DNA of 14,410 nucleotides from Chitinophagaceae bacterium (GTDB lineage Bacteria > Bacteroidota > Bacteroidia > Chitinophagales > Chitinophagaceae), in the NCBI GenBank assembly GCA_019454915.1, contig JACFNM010000077.1, positions 1 to 14,410 of the forward strand, in the 5' to 3' direction. Shown piece after piece: positions 7,382 to 14,410 of this stretch (position 1 is the first letter of the stretch; each line of letters starts with the position of its first letter). The notes beneath the pieces were generated by a model, which did no database searches, was not told the origin of the DNA, and saw only the letters and a program-made list of their open reading frames with translations. The translations under genes were made by a program, and so were the position numbers.

Positions 7382-7864
7382 ATGAAAGACCATAAAGAAA
7401 TAATAGAAGCTTTTTACACTTCCTTTCAACGATTGGATTATAAAGGAATGAATGCGCTCTATAGCGATGACATTTTGTTCAGCAACCCCTTCTTCGGATT
7501 GCTGAAAGGTGATGACGTAAAAGTAATGTGGGAAATGAAATGCCGGGAGGATAATCAGCTGTCTGTTCAATTTGGCCCGATAGAACTATTGGATGAGGAG
7601 TATGCAACCTGCCAGTGGGAAGCTTCTTATATTTACCGGCCCACTCAACGACGGGTTCACATCACAGCGAAAGCCTTTATGCGGCTGCAGAATGGAATGA
7701 TCACCGAACACAGTGATGCCTTTAAACTAAGCAGTTGGGCAGCCCGGGCTTACGGATTTACCGGGCAATTGTTAGGATGGACCGGCACCATGAAGAGAAG
7801 AATTCAAAAGGCACAGCGCAAGCAACTCAGGCAGTTTATCGCGAAAGCATATCCGGACGAATAA
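7382..7864 (+). CDS. NTF2/SnoaL-like domain protein
   Basis: A 160-residue soluble protein without signal peptide or membrane segment. It has the SnoaL-like cone fold pattern: an N-terminal helix (IIEAFYTSFQRLDYKGM, 7-23), ALYSDDILFSNPFFG at 25-39, a run of strands in 60-110, and HSDAFKLSSWAARAYG at 110-125. A basic C-terminal tail (138-155) follows. The fold covers small enzymes such as isomerases and hydratases as well as non-catalytic ligand binders, so no reaction can be stated. The gene starts 37 bases after the aminotransferase and may share its transcript. It ends 32 bases before the convergent delta-prime gene. Fold assignment is good; function is unknown. Confidence 0.8.
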   Translation: MKDHKEIIEAFYTSFQRLDYKGMNALYSDDILFSNPFFGLLKGDDVKVMWEMKCREDNQLSVQFGPIELLDEEYATCQWEASYIYRPTQRRVHITAKAFMRLQNGMITEHSDAFKLSSWAARAYGFTGQLLGWTGTMKRRIQKAQRKQLRQFIAKAYPDE

Positions 7865-7896
7865 TCATCACCCCAGTCCACGCCATAGTAAATAAC

Positions 7897-9120
7897 CTAT
7901 CTCAGTTCCACCTTTTCCTTTTTCACGATAATGTGATATAGCTTAATCGTAAGGGCGTGAAAAAGAATTTTAGCGTTGGCATTTCTCTCAATATAATAAA
8001 TCGCGTTATTCAATTCGGTAATCATGATTTCCATTTGGTCAAAAGAGGCAAACCGGTTAAATTTCAATACAAAGTCCTTCTCCGGCTCTGTTAACTGAAC
8101 CGTTGCATCTCCGATAATATGTATCCGGATTGCCTGTTCCAACAGTTGGATAAAATAGCGTATAAACTGCTTTTGTTTTTCTCTTCCCTGCGAGGCGATT
8201 TCTTCAATCCACTTCACCTGAGCCAGCGGGTTCATCTTGATAACCGGGTTCAACCACCCTCTCAGCAATTCGAGCCAGTCATCATCTCCCTGCTGCAACC
8301 ATAGCAGCGCTTCCCGGTAGTTGCCTTCTGTAATAAAAGCAATTTGCCTCGCCTGTTCAGCAGAAATTTTCTTCAGCGAAACCAGGGCTTCCTCCACCTC
8401 CTGCTCCTCAAGAGCCGGTACTTTAACCAACTGGGTACGCGAAAGAATGGTCGGCAGAATCAAATGTTCGTTTTCCGCTACCAGTATGAATAGGGTATTC
8501 TCCGGCGGCTCCTCAATGATCTTGAGCAGCTTGTTTCCTTCTCCACCCAGAAACTCCGGCAGCCACATCACCAGAATTTTAAATCCGCTTTCAAAACTCT
8601 TCAGGCTTAATTTGCGTATGATATCATTACACTCGTGCACAGTGATATTACCCTGCCTGTTTTCCGCCTTAATATATTGCAACCAGTCATAACCATTACC
8701 ATACGGAGATTCTTTAATAAAAGAACGCCACTCTGACACATAATCCGTGCTGACCGTTTTATCGCCGCTCTTCCTCGGCACCGTAGGATAGGAATAATGA
8801 ATGTCCGGATGAATCATGCCGGACACCTTTGACCACGCCGGCTGACGCTGCATCCAGTTATCCGCCTCCTGCCAACTATTGATGACCGGAGTCCCGCTAC
8901 CACCCGACTTACCGGACGGATCATCAAACAGTGACGCCGGGCTTTCCGCCCGATTATAAGACGAAAGACATACATAATTGGCAAAAGCCAACGCCAGGGG
9001 TAATGCGCCCGAGCCTTCCTTTCCAAGAAACAACAAGGCATGACTTAAACGGTTCTGCTGAACCATTTGTATGAGCTGCTGCTTCACTTCGTGCTGACCG
9101 ATGACCTCCTTAAATAACAT
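7897..9120 (-). CDS. holB: DNA polymerase III delta-prime-like clamp-loader subunit
   Basis: A 407-residue AAA+ family protein. The N-terminus GQHEVKQQLIQMVQQNRLSH (8-27) and ALLFLGKEGSG (28-38) match DnaX/HolB proteins. KIIEEPPENTLFILVAEN (200-217) and the SRTQ sequence (227-230), at the place of the SRC sensor motif, are diagnostic. The family forms the clamp loader that places the beta sliding clamp on DNA. The Walker A region reads GKEGSGAL, without the Lys-Thr/Ser of an active ATPase, as expected of delta-prime. The zinc-binding cysteine cluster normally found after the first helices is absent: residues 51-103 hold one cysteine (Cys51) and a Ser/Gly/Pro-rich stretch. The gene follows the ROK regulator by 18 bases on the same strand. 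The symbol is given by family; DnaX (tau/gamma) is unlikely because the lysine is missing. Confidence 0.88.
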   Translation of the reverse strand: MLFKEVIGQHEVKQQLIQMVQQNRLSHALLFLGKEGSGALPLALAFANYVCLSSYNRAESPASLFDDPSGKSGGSGTPVINSWQEADNWMQRQPAWSKVSGMIHPDIHYSYPTVPRKSGDKTVSTDYVSEWRSFIKESPYGNGYDWLQYIKAENRQGNITVHECNDIIRKLSLKSFESGFKILVMWLPEFLGGEGNKLLKIIEEPPENTLFILVAENEHLILPTILSRTQLVKVPALEEQEVEEALVSLKKISAEQARQIAFITEGNYREALLWLQQGDDDWLELLRGWLNPVIKMNPLAQVKWIEEIASQGREKQKQFIRYFIQLLEQAIRIHIIGDATVQLTEPEKDFVLKFNRFASFDQMEIMITELNNAIYYIERNANAKILFHALTIKLYHIIVKKEKVELR

Positions 9121-9138
9121 AGTCTTTGTATAATCAGG

Positions 9139-10368
9139 TTAAGAAGCCACTTTCACCGGCTTCTTCGCTTTCAGGGCAAGTTTACCCTGTTCTCCAAACT
9201 GCTCCATCACCAGCGCCCCGCTTCCGATTAATTCGGCCTCATACCCCAGGGTGGAAATACTGATTTCCGTATTCGCCGCCAAACGCGGGATGCAATGTTC
9301 ATTCAAAGCCTGCTGGATAGGGGCTTCCCATATTTTTCCGGCAAGGGCGCCCCTGCCGCTCAAAACCACAATTCGGGGATTCAGTAAATGAATCAATATC
9401 GCTATTCCGCGGCCGATATTGTATCCGGCTTCAGACAGCAATTCTATCGCAAAGCGGTCTCCTTTTCTCGCAGATTCTATAACCGCTTCCGCGTCCTTTT
9501 CTAAGTCAGCCTCTTTCCCGGAAAGCAGTTGCTTCAAGACCGTGACCCTCCCCGCCCGGATTCCTTCCAGCGCCTTCTCAACAATAATAAACAGGGACGT
9601 CTCCGTTTCAAGGCAGCCGCTTTTCCCACAACTACAAAGCTTTCCGTTATCAAAAAGTGGGATATGGCTGAATTCACCCGCAAAACCGTTGTCTCCCCGA
9701 AAAAGTGCACCGTCTAAAATCATTCCTAATCCCACTCCCCAACCGACATTAATTACCATAGCATTTTTGCAGTTGCGGGCAGCTCCAAACCGCAGTTCAG
9801 CCAGGCTGATGATGCCGGAATCATTTTCAATATACGTGGGTACACCCGTCTTTTCTGAGATATAACCGGTAATGCTGCTGCTGCCGCTGGGCAGAAAGGT
9901 ATAGTTTACGCCTTGCTGCGGATCAACAAAACCCGGCATGCCTATTCCTATGCCTGCAATTTGCTCCCGGCTTATACCGGACGCAGTGATCTTGTTTTCA
10001 ATTATTTCTGCCAAATGAGATAAGGCTTTGGGATTATCTACTAATCTAATCTCATATTCCTCTGCGGGCAACACATAGTTATTATGCATATCCATAATAC
10101 CAATGCGTGTAAAATACTGGTCCATGGCCACAGACACGATATACAATACGTCTTTTTTTAATGAATACATCTGTGGTCTCCTCCCTCCACTGGAGGGTGC
10201 ATGTCCCGTTTCGATGACTATGCCATCGGCAATCAGTTCGTTTAATATTTTAGCAACGAGAGAAAGACTCTTTTCAATCTGTTGAGCTACTTCCGCACAA
10301 GACAGTAGCCCGGAAAAATACAGTTGCCTTATAATTTTCCTTTTATACGTTAGGTTTTTCCCAGCCAT
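9139..10368 (-). CDS. ROK-family transcriptional regulator (NagC/XylR-like)
   Basis: A 409-residue protein with an N-terminal winged helix-turn-helix (about 8-70; LSCAEVAQQIEKSLSLVAKI, then GRRPQMYSL) and a C-terminal ROK sugar-binding domain. The ROK signatures are GIGIGMPGFVD (139-149), ENDSG (181-185), GEFSHIPL (231-238), and the zinc-binding CSCGKSGCLE (245-254) with Cys245, Cys247, Cys252 and His235. The phosphate-binding DxGGT motif of ROK kinases is missing at the start of the domain (VSVAMDQYFTRIGIMD), so this is a regulator rather than a kinase. Relatives repress sugar genes and release DNA on binding a sugar or sugar phosphate. The neighbour upstream is anmK, so an amino-sugar or muropeptide ligand is plausible but inferred. 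It probably has its own promoter in the 153-base gap after anmK. Confidence 0.9.
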   Translation of the reverse strand: MAGKNLTYKRKIIRQLYFSGLLSCAEVAQQIEKSLSLVAKILNELIADGIVIETGHAPSSGGRRPQMYSLKKDVLYIVSVAMDQYFTRIGIMDMHNNYVLPAEEYEIRLVDNPKALSHLAEIIENKITASGISREQIAGIGIGMPGFVDPQQGVNYTFLPSGSSSITGYISEKTGVPTYIENDSGIISLAELRFGAARNCKNAMVINVGWGVGLGMILDGALFRGDNGFAGEFSHIPLFDNGKLCSCGKSGCLETETSLFIIVEKALEGIRAGRVTVLKQLLSGKEADLEKDAEAVIESARKGDRFAIELLSEAGYNIGRGIAILIHLLNPRIVVLSGRGALAGKIWEAPIQQALNEHCIPRLAANTEISISTLGYEAELIGSGALVMEQFGEQGKLALKAKKPVKVAS

Positions 10369-10417
10369 AGAAATTAAGAAATAAATAAACAGCCCAATTT
10401 ACAACAAAACAAGAGGA

Positions 10418-10449
10418 AAAAATTATTTTGAAAGCTGATTCTACAAAAA
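10418..10449 (-). promoter_or_regulatory. Candidate promoter of the ROK regulator gene
   Basis: On the minus strand TTTTTG (10449-10444) is separated by 18 bases from TAATTTTT (10425-10418), one base short of the Bacteroidota -7 consensus TAnnTTTG. The leader would be about 45 bases. The -7 area overlaps a small dyad, AAAATTATTTT (10419-10429), which could be an autoregulatory operator. Pattern match only. Confidence 0.3.
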
Positions 10450-10521
10450 GAAGTGCCGGTAAAATACCCCGGGGGCTTTGAATACCAAAATAAGCCATTC
10501 ACAAAAAGCTGAACCATCATC

Positions 10522-11625
10522 TTATACTTCGTGGCCCATCCAGATGGCTCCGCCAATACTGTTACGGGTGGCTCCCGTTACAGAAGACAACACATTGTTT
10601 TCTTCTCTCCATCTAAGCACTCCCATAAACGCCATGACCAGGGCTTCTTTGAATTGAACAATATGCTCATCCGGAATCTCCAGCTCAACCTGATGAGGTT
10701 CCAGCAGCATTTGTATGCGGCTTACCAGGTAACTGTTCAGCGCGCCACCTCCCGTAACCAGCATCTTAACCGGCTGACTGCTCCGGTTGAAGTCCTGTTC
10801 TATACGCTCAACAGCAGAGCGAACCTGGATCGCAATGTGCTCGCAATAAGTGTGAAGCGCATGGTTTATGTCAGGCTCCTCTTCTGTAACAAGAGGAAAA
10901 ATCGTCTCATTGCCAAAATCATTCGACAAAGACTTTGGGTAGGGCAGACCATAATAAGGAAACCGGTTCAGTTTTTCAAGCAATGCCTCATTAATCCTTC
11001 CGGCGGAGGCCAATTGTCCACCCGAATCATAATCGCGGTTCATTCTTGAAGCGAGCATATTCAAAACCCGGTTGGCGGGGCAAACATCAAAGGACACATA
11101 TCTCCCCTCGTGGTGTGCAGACAGATTAGCAATACCTCCGAGATTCAAACAATACGCATAGTGACCAAAGAGTAACTTATCCCCAATGGGAACAATAGGA
11201 GCGCCCTGACCTCTCAATGCTACATCCAGATTCCGAAAATTGCTGATCACGGGGATACCTGTTTCGGCAGCAATGGCTGCGCCATCACCCAACTGAGCCG
11301 TCATTCTTTTGTGCGGTACATGAAAGGTGGTGTGCCCGTGCGAAGCGATAAACTGCACCTGGTAATGCAGGTTATTTTTGTCAATAAAAGCATTCACCAT
11401 CTCTCCCGTCAAATGGCCGTATTCCGCATGTAACAACTGGTATTCGAGTGCATTAAGATGTACGGCAGATTGTAATTTATTCACCCATTCCGGCGTATAA
11501 GGAACGCAATCCGCATATTCCAAATCAAAGATCCAGTTGCCGCCTTTCTCATGAAAATGCACAAAAGCGATATCCAGCCCGTCCAGAGAACTGCCGCTCA
11601 TGAGGCCAATAGCCCGGTAAATCAT
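10522..11625 (-). CDS. anmK: Anhydro-N-acetylmuramic acid kinase
   Basis: A 367-residue cytoplasmic kinase of family-typical length. Motifs in order: GLMSGSSLDGLD at 7-18 (phosphate-binding loop), SHGHTTFHVP at 95-104, LGDGAAIA at 112-119, DVALRGQGAPIVPIGD at 134-149, LNLGGIANLS at 160-169, FDVCPANRVLN at 179-189 with the probable catalytic Asp180, and TGGGALN at 291-297. AnmK opens the 1,6-anhydro ring and phosphorylates anhydroMurNAc to MurNAc-6-phosphate in peptidoglycan recycling. A TTG lies directly before the ATG at 11625; the ATG is preferred because IYRAIGLMSG then begins as in relatives. The etherase gene murQ that takes the next step is not in the window. It is divergent from upp. 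Confidence 0.95.
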   Translation of the reverse strand: MIYRAIGLMSGSSLDGLDIAFVHFHEKGGNWIFDLEYADCVPYTPEWVNKLQSAVHLNALEYQLLHAEYGHLTGEMVNAFIDKNNLHYQVQFIASHGHTTFHVPHKRMTAQLGDGAAIAAETGIPVISNFRNLDVALRGQGAPIVPIGDKLLFGHYAYCLNLGGIANLSAHHEGRYVSFDVCPANRVLNMLASRMNRDYDSGGQLASAGRINEALLEKLNRFPYYGLPYPKSLSNDFGNETIFPLVTEEEPDINHALHTYCEHIAIQVRSAVERIEQDFNRSSQPVKMLVTGGGALNSYLVSRIQMLLEPHQVELEIPDEHIVQFKEALVMAFMGVLRWREENNVLSSVTGATRNSIGGAIWMGHEV

Positions 11626-11656
11626 CAAAGAAGTTTTAGATTATAAGTTAGTGTTT

Positions 11657-11664
11657 TAGCTTTG
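11657..11664 (+). promoter_or_regulatory. Candidate promoter -7 element for upp
   Basis: TAGCTTTG matches the Bacteroidota TAnnTTTG element exactly. A GTTTTA at 11633-11638 is a weak -33 candidate about 18 bases upstream. Transcription would start near 11670 and leave a leader of roughly 48 bases before the upp ATG. It is the best promoter match in the window. Confidence 0.45.
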
Positions 11665-11717
11665 TTGCGTAAAACTATTGATTTACACCGAACTAACGGA
11701 AACCAAAAGAATTTTTT

Positions 11718-12368
11718 ATGGTTATCAATCTTAGCGCAGAAAATTCGTTATTGAATACCTGGGTGAGTGAGTTGCGTCATACAGAAATCCAAACCGACCG
11801 GATGCGCTTCAGAAAAAACCTGGAGAGAATAGGCGAGGTGATGGCTTATGAAATCAGTAAAACCCTGGAGTGGGAAGAAAAAGAAATTCCCACACCATTA
11901 GGCGTTTCCGTGGGCAAAGTGTTGAAAGAACAGCCGGTACTGGCTACCATTTTGCGTGCCGGGCTTCCTTTTCACCAGGGAGTCCTGAATTTTTTTGATA
12001 AGGCAGACAATGCATTTATATCGGCATATCGAAAACACCATCGCGATGGGTCTTTTGAAATAAGTATTGAATATGTGTCTTGTCCTGATATTGACAACCG
12101 GGTTCTGATCATTTCGGATCCCATGCTGGCAACCGGCGCTTCTCTGGTTAAGACTCTTCAGTTTCTGAAGGCAGAAGGAGAGCCCAAAGAAATTCACATC
12201 GCCTCCGCCATTGCCTGCACAGTAGGCATTGAATTTGTGAGAAGAGAGAATCCGAATGTTGGGATCTGGTGCGGAGCCATTGATGATGAACTGACCGCTA
12301 AGGGATACATCGTGCCCGGGCTGGGAGATGCAGGAGATCTTTCTTTCGGATCGAAATCCAACTCTTAA
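11718..12368 (+). CDS. upp: Uracil phosphoribosyltransferase
   Basis: A 216-residue cytoplasmic enzyme that joins uracil and PRPP to make UMP in pyrimidine salvage. ATILRAG at 76-82 is a conserved PRTase strand-loop with Arg80. The PRPP-binding loop is VLIISDPMLATGASLV at 129-144, with Asp134. The uracil-binding C-terminal motif GYIVPGLGDAGDLSFG is at 196-211. The length matches other Upp proteins. The ATG at 11718 follows an A/T-rich AAGAATTTTTT stretch, usual for Bacteroidota. The gene is divergent from anmK with a 92-base gap and is followed after 37 bases by the PorP/SprF-like gene; co-transcription is possible but there is no functional link. Confidence 0.96.
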   Translation: MVINLSAENSLLNTWVSELRHTEIQTDRMRFRKNLERIGEVMAYEISKTLEWEEKEIPTPLGVSVGKVLKEQPVLATILRAGLPFHQGVLNFFDKADNAFISAYRKHHRDGSFEISIEYVSCPDIDNRVLIISDPMLATGASLVKTLQFLKAEGEPKEIHIASAIACTVGIEFVRRENPNVGIWCGAIDDELTAKGYIVPGLGDAGDLSFGSKSNS

Positions 12369-12405
12369 ATGAAATATTCTTAACTTGAAAAACAATTTAA
12401 CCGGT

Positions 12406-13419
12406 ATGAAAAAGGGATTTGTGGCTGTTCTGGTTTTTGTTTGGGTGAACGCATTCGGGCAGGACCCCCATTTTTCACAGTTTTTTTCTTCACCGCTTAC
12501 CTTGAATCCGGCATACACTGGAAAGTTCGACGGCAATTTCCGGGTGGCCGGTAACTACCGGAATCAATGGCCCACCATTAATAATGCTTTCACTACGGCC
12601 ACGGCTTCAGCGGATTTTGCCATCCTCCGGAACCGTATTCCCTATTTTGATACCTGGGGCGTGGGCATCATGGGACTGAACGACCAGAGCGGTAATAAGA
12701 CACTCACGAATAATTTCCTTTCCGTTTCGACCGCCTATCACAAAGCATTGGATGAAGACGGGTTTCACACCTTAACCGTCGGTTTCCAGGGGACTTATGC
12801 CAACAAACGACTTAATCTTCTCAAACTGACTTTTGAAGATATGCTGCAGGCAGATGGTTTTACGGGAACCACCCGGGAAGATTTTGTTAGTAATAACGAC
12901 CATATAGCGCTGAACTATTTCGACGTAAACGCCGGCATTCTGTACAGTGGAAGTACCAACGGCTTCAACAATTTTTATGTGGGCGTTTCTTCCTACCATA
13001 TCAATCAGCCCAAAGAATCCTTCAGGGGAGGCAACTATATCATGAGCCAGCGCTATACCATACACGGAGGGGGCTATATTCACATCGGCCGCATTACTAC
13101 CTTACACAGCAGTTTTCTATACCAGCAGCAGGCAAAGGCCAGTGAAACCGTATTGGGCGCTGCTATTGCATTTAGCCTGGGTGACGACGAGGATCTGGAT
13201 GCCAGCCTCTATACAGGATTGTGGTACCGTTTCGGAGATGCCTTTATTCCTTATGTAGGTATAGAGTTTTCCGGGCTACGGCTTGGCTATAGTTACGACG
13301 TCAATAACTCTTCCCTGAATTCTGCCTCCAACAGCAGGGGGGGGAACGAAATCTCGCTCATATTTGTCAGAAGACCCGCAGAGCCCGGTAGAAAAAAACT
13401 GCGCTGTCCGAAATTTTAA
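12406..13419 (+). CDS. PorP/SprF family type IX secretion system outer-membrane protein
   Basis: A 337-residue exported protein with a signal peptide at 1-18 (MKKGFVAVLVFVWVNAFG). It is followed by the family hallmark QDPHFSQFFSSPLTLNPAYTG at 19-39. The rest is a run of amphipathic beta strands with aromatic and glycine pairs, as in an outer-membrane barrel. Examples are NFYVGVSSYHI (189-199) and LRLGYSYDVN (291-300). The C-terminal EISLIF plus a terminal CPKF is typical of the family. A TTG at 12385 is in frame seven codons earlier, but the ATG at 12406 gives a clean signal peptide and is preferred. PorP/SprF proteins help secrete or anchor surface proteins through the type IX system or gliding machinery. 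No other T9SS core gene is adjacent, so this is an orphan paralogue whose partner is unknown. Confidence 0.9.
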   Translation: MKKGFVAVLVFVWVNAFGQDPHFSQFFSSPLTLNPAYTGKFDGNFRVAGNYRNQWPTINNAFTTATASADFAILRNRIPYFDTWGVGIMGLNDQSGNKTLTNNFLSVSTAYHKALDEDGFHTLTVGFQGTYANKRLNLLKLTFEDMLQADGFTGTTREDFVSNNDHIALNYFDVNAGILYSGSTNGFNNFYVGVSSYHINQPKESFRGGNYIMSQRYTIHGGGYIHIGRITTLHSSFLYQQQAKASETVLGAAIAFSLGDDEDLDASLYTGLWYRFGDAFIPYVGIEFSGLRLGYSYDVNNSSLNSASNSRGGNEISLIFVRRPAEPGRKKLRCPKF

Positions 13420-13448
13420 CTCACGTTTGTTCTCTGAGATTGGTACAG

Positions 13449-14410
13449 CTAATCATCAACTCTCTCGCCTTCACGGCTGCGATTGAAGAGATTGAAGTCT
13501 GCTTTACCAAATTTATAGCTGAACGATAAACGGAAGTTCCGTACGTTCCACCGGCGGTAAGCATCCTGATAGAAAGTCTCAGTATCGTAAATGGTACCCC
13601 AGCGGCGGGTATTGAATACGTCATTGATACTAAACGTCAGCGTTCCCCTGTTCTTCTTCAGGAAATCTTTCCGTATGGCAAAATCGGCGCCATAGGCTGC
13701 CAGCATCTTACCCTGGGGGATAACCCTCGGAGACATATAATTTGCCATCAACTGGAACGAAAAATTATTAAAGATGGAGCTTTTCTCCGTTTTGATCTTG
13801 TAGTTGGCCGTGATTCTCCCATTCCAGTTAAATCCCTCATTGCTCAAATCCATCTTGTTGATATGGGCATTCACTTTCCGGTATTGCAGATTAATATTAG
13901 GCGTAATATCAAAATTGCTCCCCACTTTATACTGCAGCGTAAACTCCGCCCCGTACCGGTTGGTGGTATTGGCATTCACCCAGGTATTCAATATGGCATT
14001 CGGATCTACAGCGGCATTCTGCAATTCTTCATATTGGGCCGCCGTGATGGTATCACTATATTGAGTAATATCGTTAGGATTATTGGCCCAATAGAGCACA
14101 CTCAGCAGGTTGCCTCCTTTAAAACCCTTACTGTAATTCAGTTCAAAAGAATTAATAAACTCAGGTTGCAATTGTAAATTACCCTGACGCAAATTCACCG
14201 GATCGCTGATTTCTATGTAAGGATTCATTTGCCAGAAGTTCGGCCGTCTGATACGCCTGGAGAAATTAACCTGCACCTCATCATTTTCTCCTAACTTTTG
14301 CGTAAGAAATAAACTGGGAAATAAGGCATTCCATATGTTATCAATAGAATGAGGATACTCAGATCCAAATTTGAAGGCGCTGTCAATCAATAAGCCGTCA
14401 AACCGGGAAT
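13449..14410 (-). CDS. TonB-dependent receptor-like outer-membrane beta-barrel protein, N-terminus missing at window edge
   Basis: About 320 C-terminal residues of a much larger protein (family members have 700-900). The frame stays open to 14410, so a TTG at 14390 is internal and not a start. Alternating barrel strands are obvious. VNFSRRIRRPNFWQMNPY and NLRQGNLQLQPEFINSFELNY are characteristic of the Bacteroidota outer-membrane barrel family related to TonB-dependent receptors. The C-terminus contains LTFSINDVFNTRRWG and ends with FRLSFSYKFGK and a short polar tail. Such proteins import siderophores, glycans or other large nutrients, or act without a known ligand; the plug and TonB box are outside the window, so the substrate is not knowable here. 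It converges on the PorP/SprF gene with 29 bases between them and no clear hairpin terminator. Confidence 0.9.
   Translation of the reverse strand, partial: SRFDGLLIDSAFKFGSEYPHSIDNIWNALFPSLFLTQKLGENDEVQVNFSRRIRRPNFWQMNPYIEISDPVNLRQGNLQLQPEFINSFELNYSKGFKGGNLLSVLYWANNPNDITQYSDTITAAQYEELQNAAVDPNAILNTWVNANTTNRYGAEFTLQYKVGSNFDITPNINLQYRKVNAHINKMDLSNEGFNWNGRITANYKIKTEKSSIFNNFSFQLMANYMSPRVIPQGKMLAAYGADFAIRKDFLKKNRGTLTFSINDVFNTRRWGTIYDTETFYQDAYRRWNVRNFRLSFSYKFGKADFNLFNRSREGERVDD

Noticed and set aside
9419..9865. Plus-strand frame of 148 codons
   Set aside because: Antisense to the ROK regulator; serine/proline-rich shadow translation without a ribosome-binding context.
9139..10368. ROK sugar kinase (glucokinase)
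   Set aside because: An N-terminal helix-turn-helix is present and the DxGGT phosphate-binding motif is missing.
11898..12536. Open frame of 212 codons on the minus strand
   Set aside because: Antisense to upp and the start of the PorP/SprF gene, both strongly conserved; no motif of its own.
1..14410. Mobile element, CRISPR array, defence island or phage region
   Set aside because: No transposase, integrase, repeat array, tRNA-flanking repeat or defence-family motif was seen; gene content looks like ordinary chromosomal metabolism.

Overview
The window looks like chromosomal DNA of a member of the Bacteroidota, most likely the family Chitinophagaceae (inference). The pointers are a PorP/SprF-type protein of the type IX secretion and gliding machinery, a TonB-dependent outer-membrane receptor of the Bacteroidota barrel type, a secreted lamin-tail-domain protein, AT-rich ribosome-binding regions without a clear Shine-Dalgarno sequence, and at least one TAnnTTTG promoter element. 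No rRNA, tRNA, CRISPR array, insertion sequence or phage gene was seen. No gap between genes exceeds 300 bases; the longest is 4063-4354.

Left part (1-4062, minus strand): a four-gene catabolic operon. In transcription order it encodes a glutamine-synthetase-like gamma-glutamyl-amine ligase, an iron-dependent alcohol dehydrogenase, a class I amidotransferase-like gamma-glutamyl hydrolase, and an aldehyde dehydrogenase cut by the left edge. Together these suggest a glutamylation-protected route for an amino alcohol: attach glutamate to the amine, oxidise the alcohol to aldehyde and then to acid, and release glutamate. It resembles the Puu putrescine pathway, but an alcohol dehydrogenase stands where PuuB, the amine oxidase, would be. 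This is the most interesting system in the window.

Middle (4355-7864, plus strand): a secreted protein with two lamin-tail domains, a class III PLP aminotransferase that starts with TTG, and a small NTF2/SnoaL-like protein. The aminotransferase could process the amino acid released by the left operon, but that is only a proximity argument.

Right-middle (7897-11625, minus strand): anhydro-N-acetylmuramic acid kinase (anmK), a ROK-family regulator, and a DNA polymerase III delta-prime-like subunit. The regulator and the delta-prime gene are 18 bases apart. The first two suggest peptidoglycan recycling with a sugar-responsive regulator. The delta-prime protein lacks both the Walker A lysine and the zinc-binding cysteines.

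Right end: upp (uracil phosphoribosyltransferase) is divergent from anmK and carries a good Bacteroidota-type -7 element. The PorP/SprF gene follows on the same strand. A convergent TonB-dependent receptor gene is truncated by the right edge.
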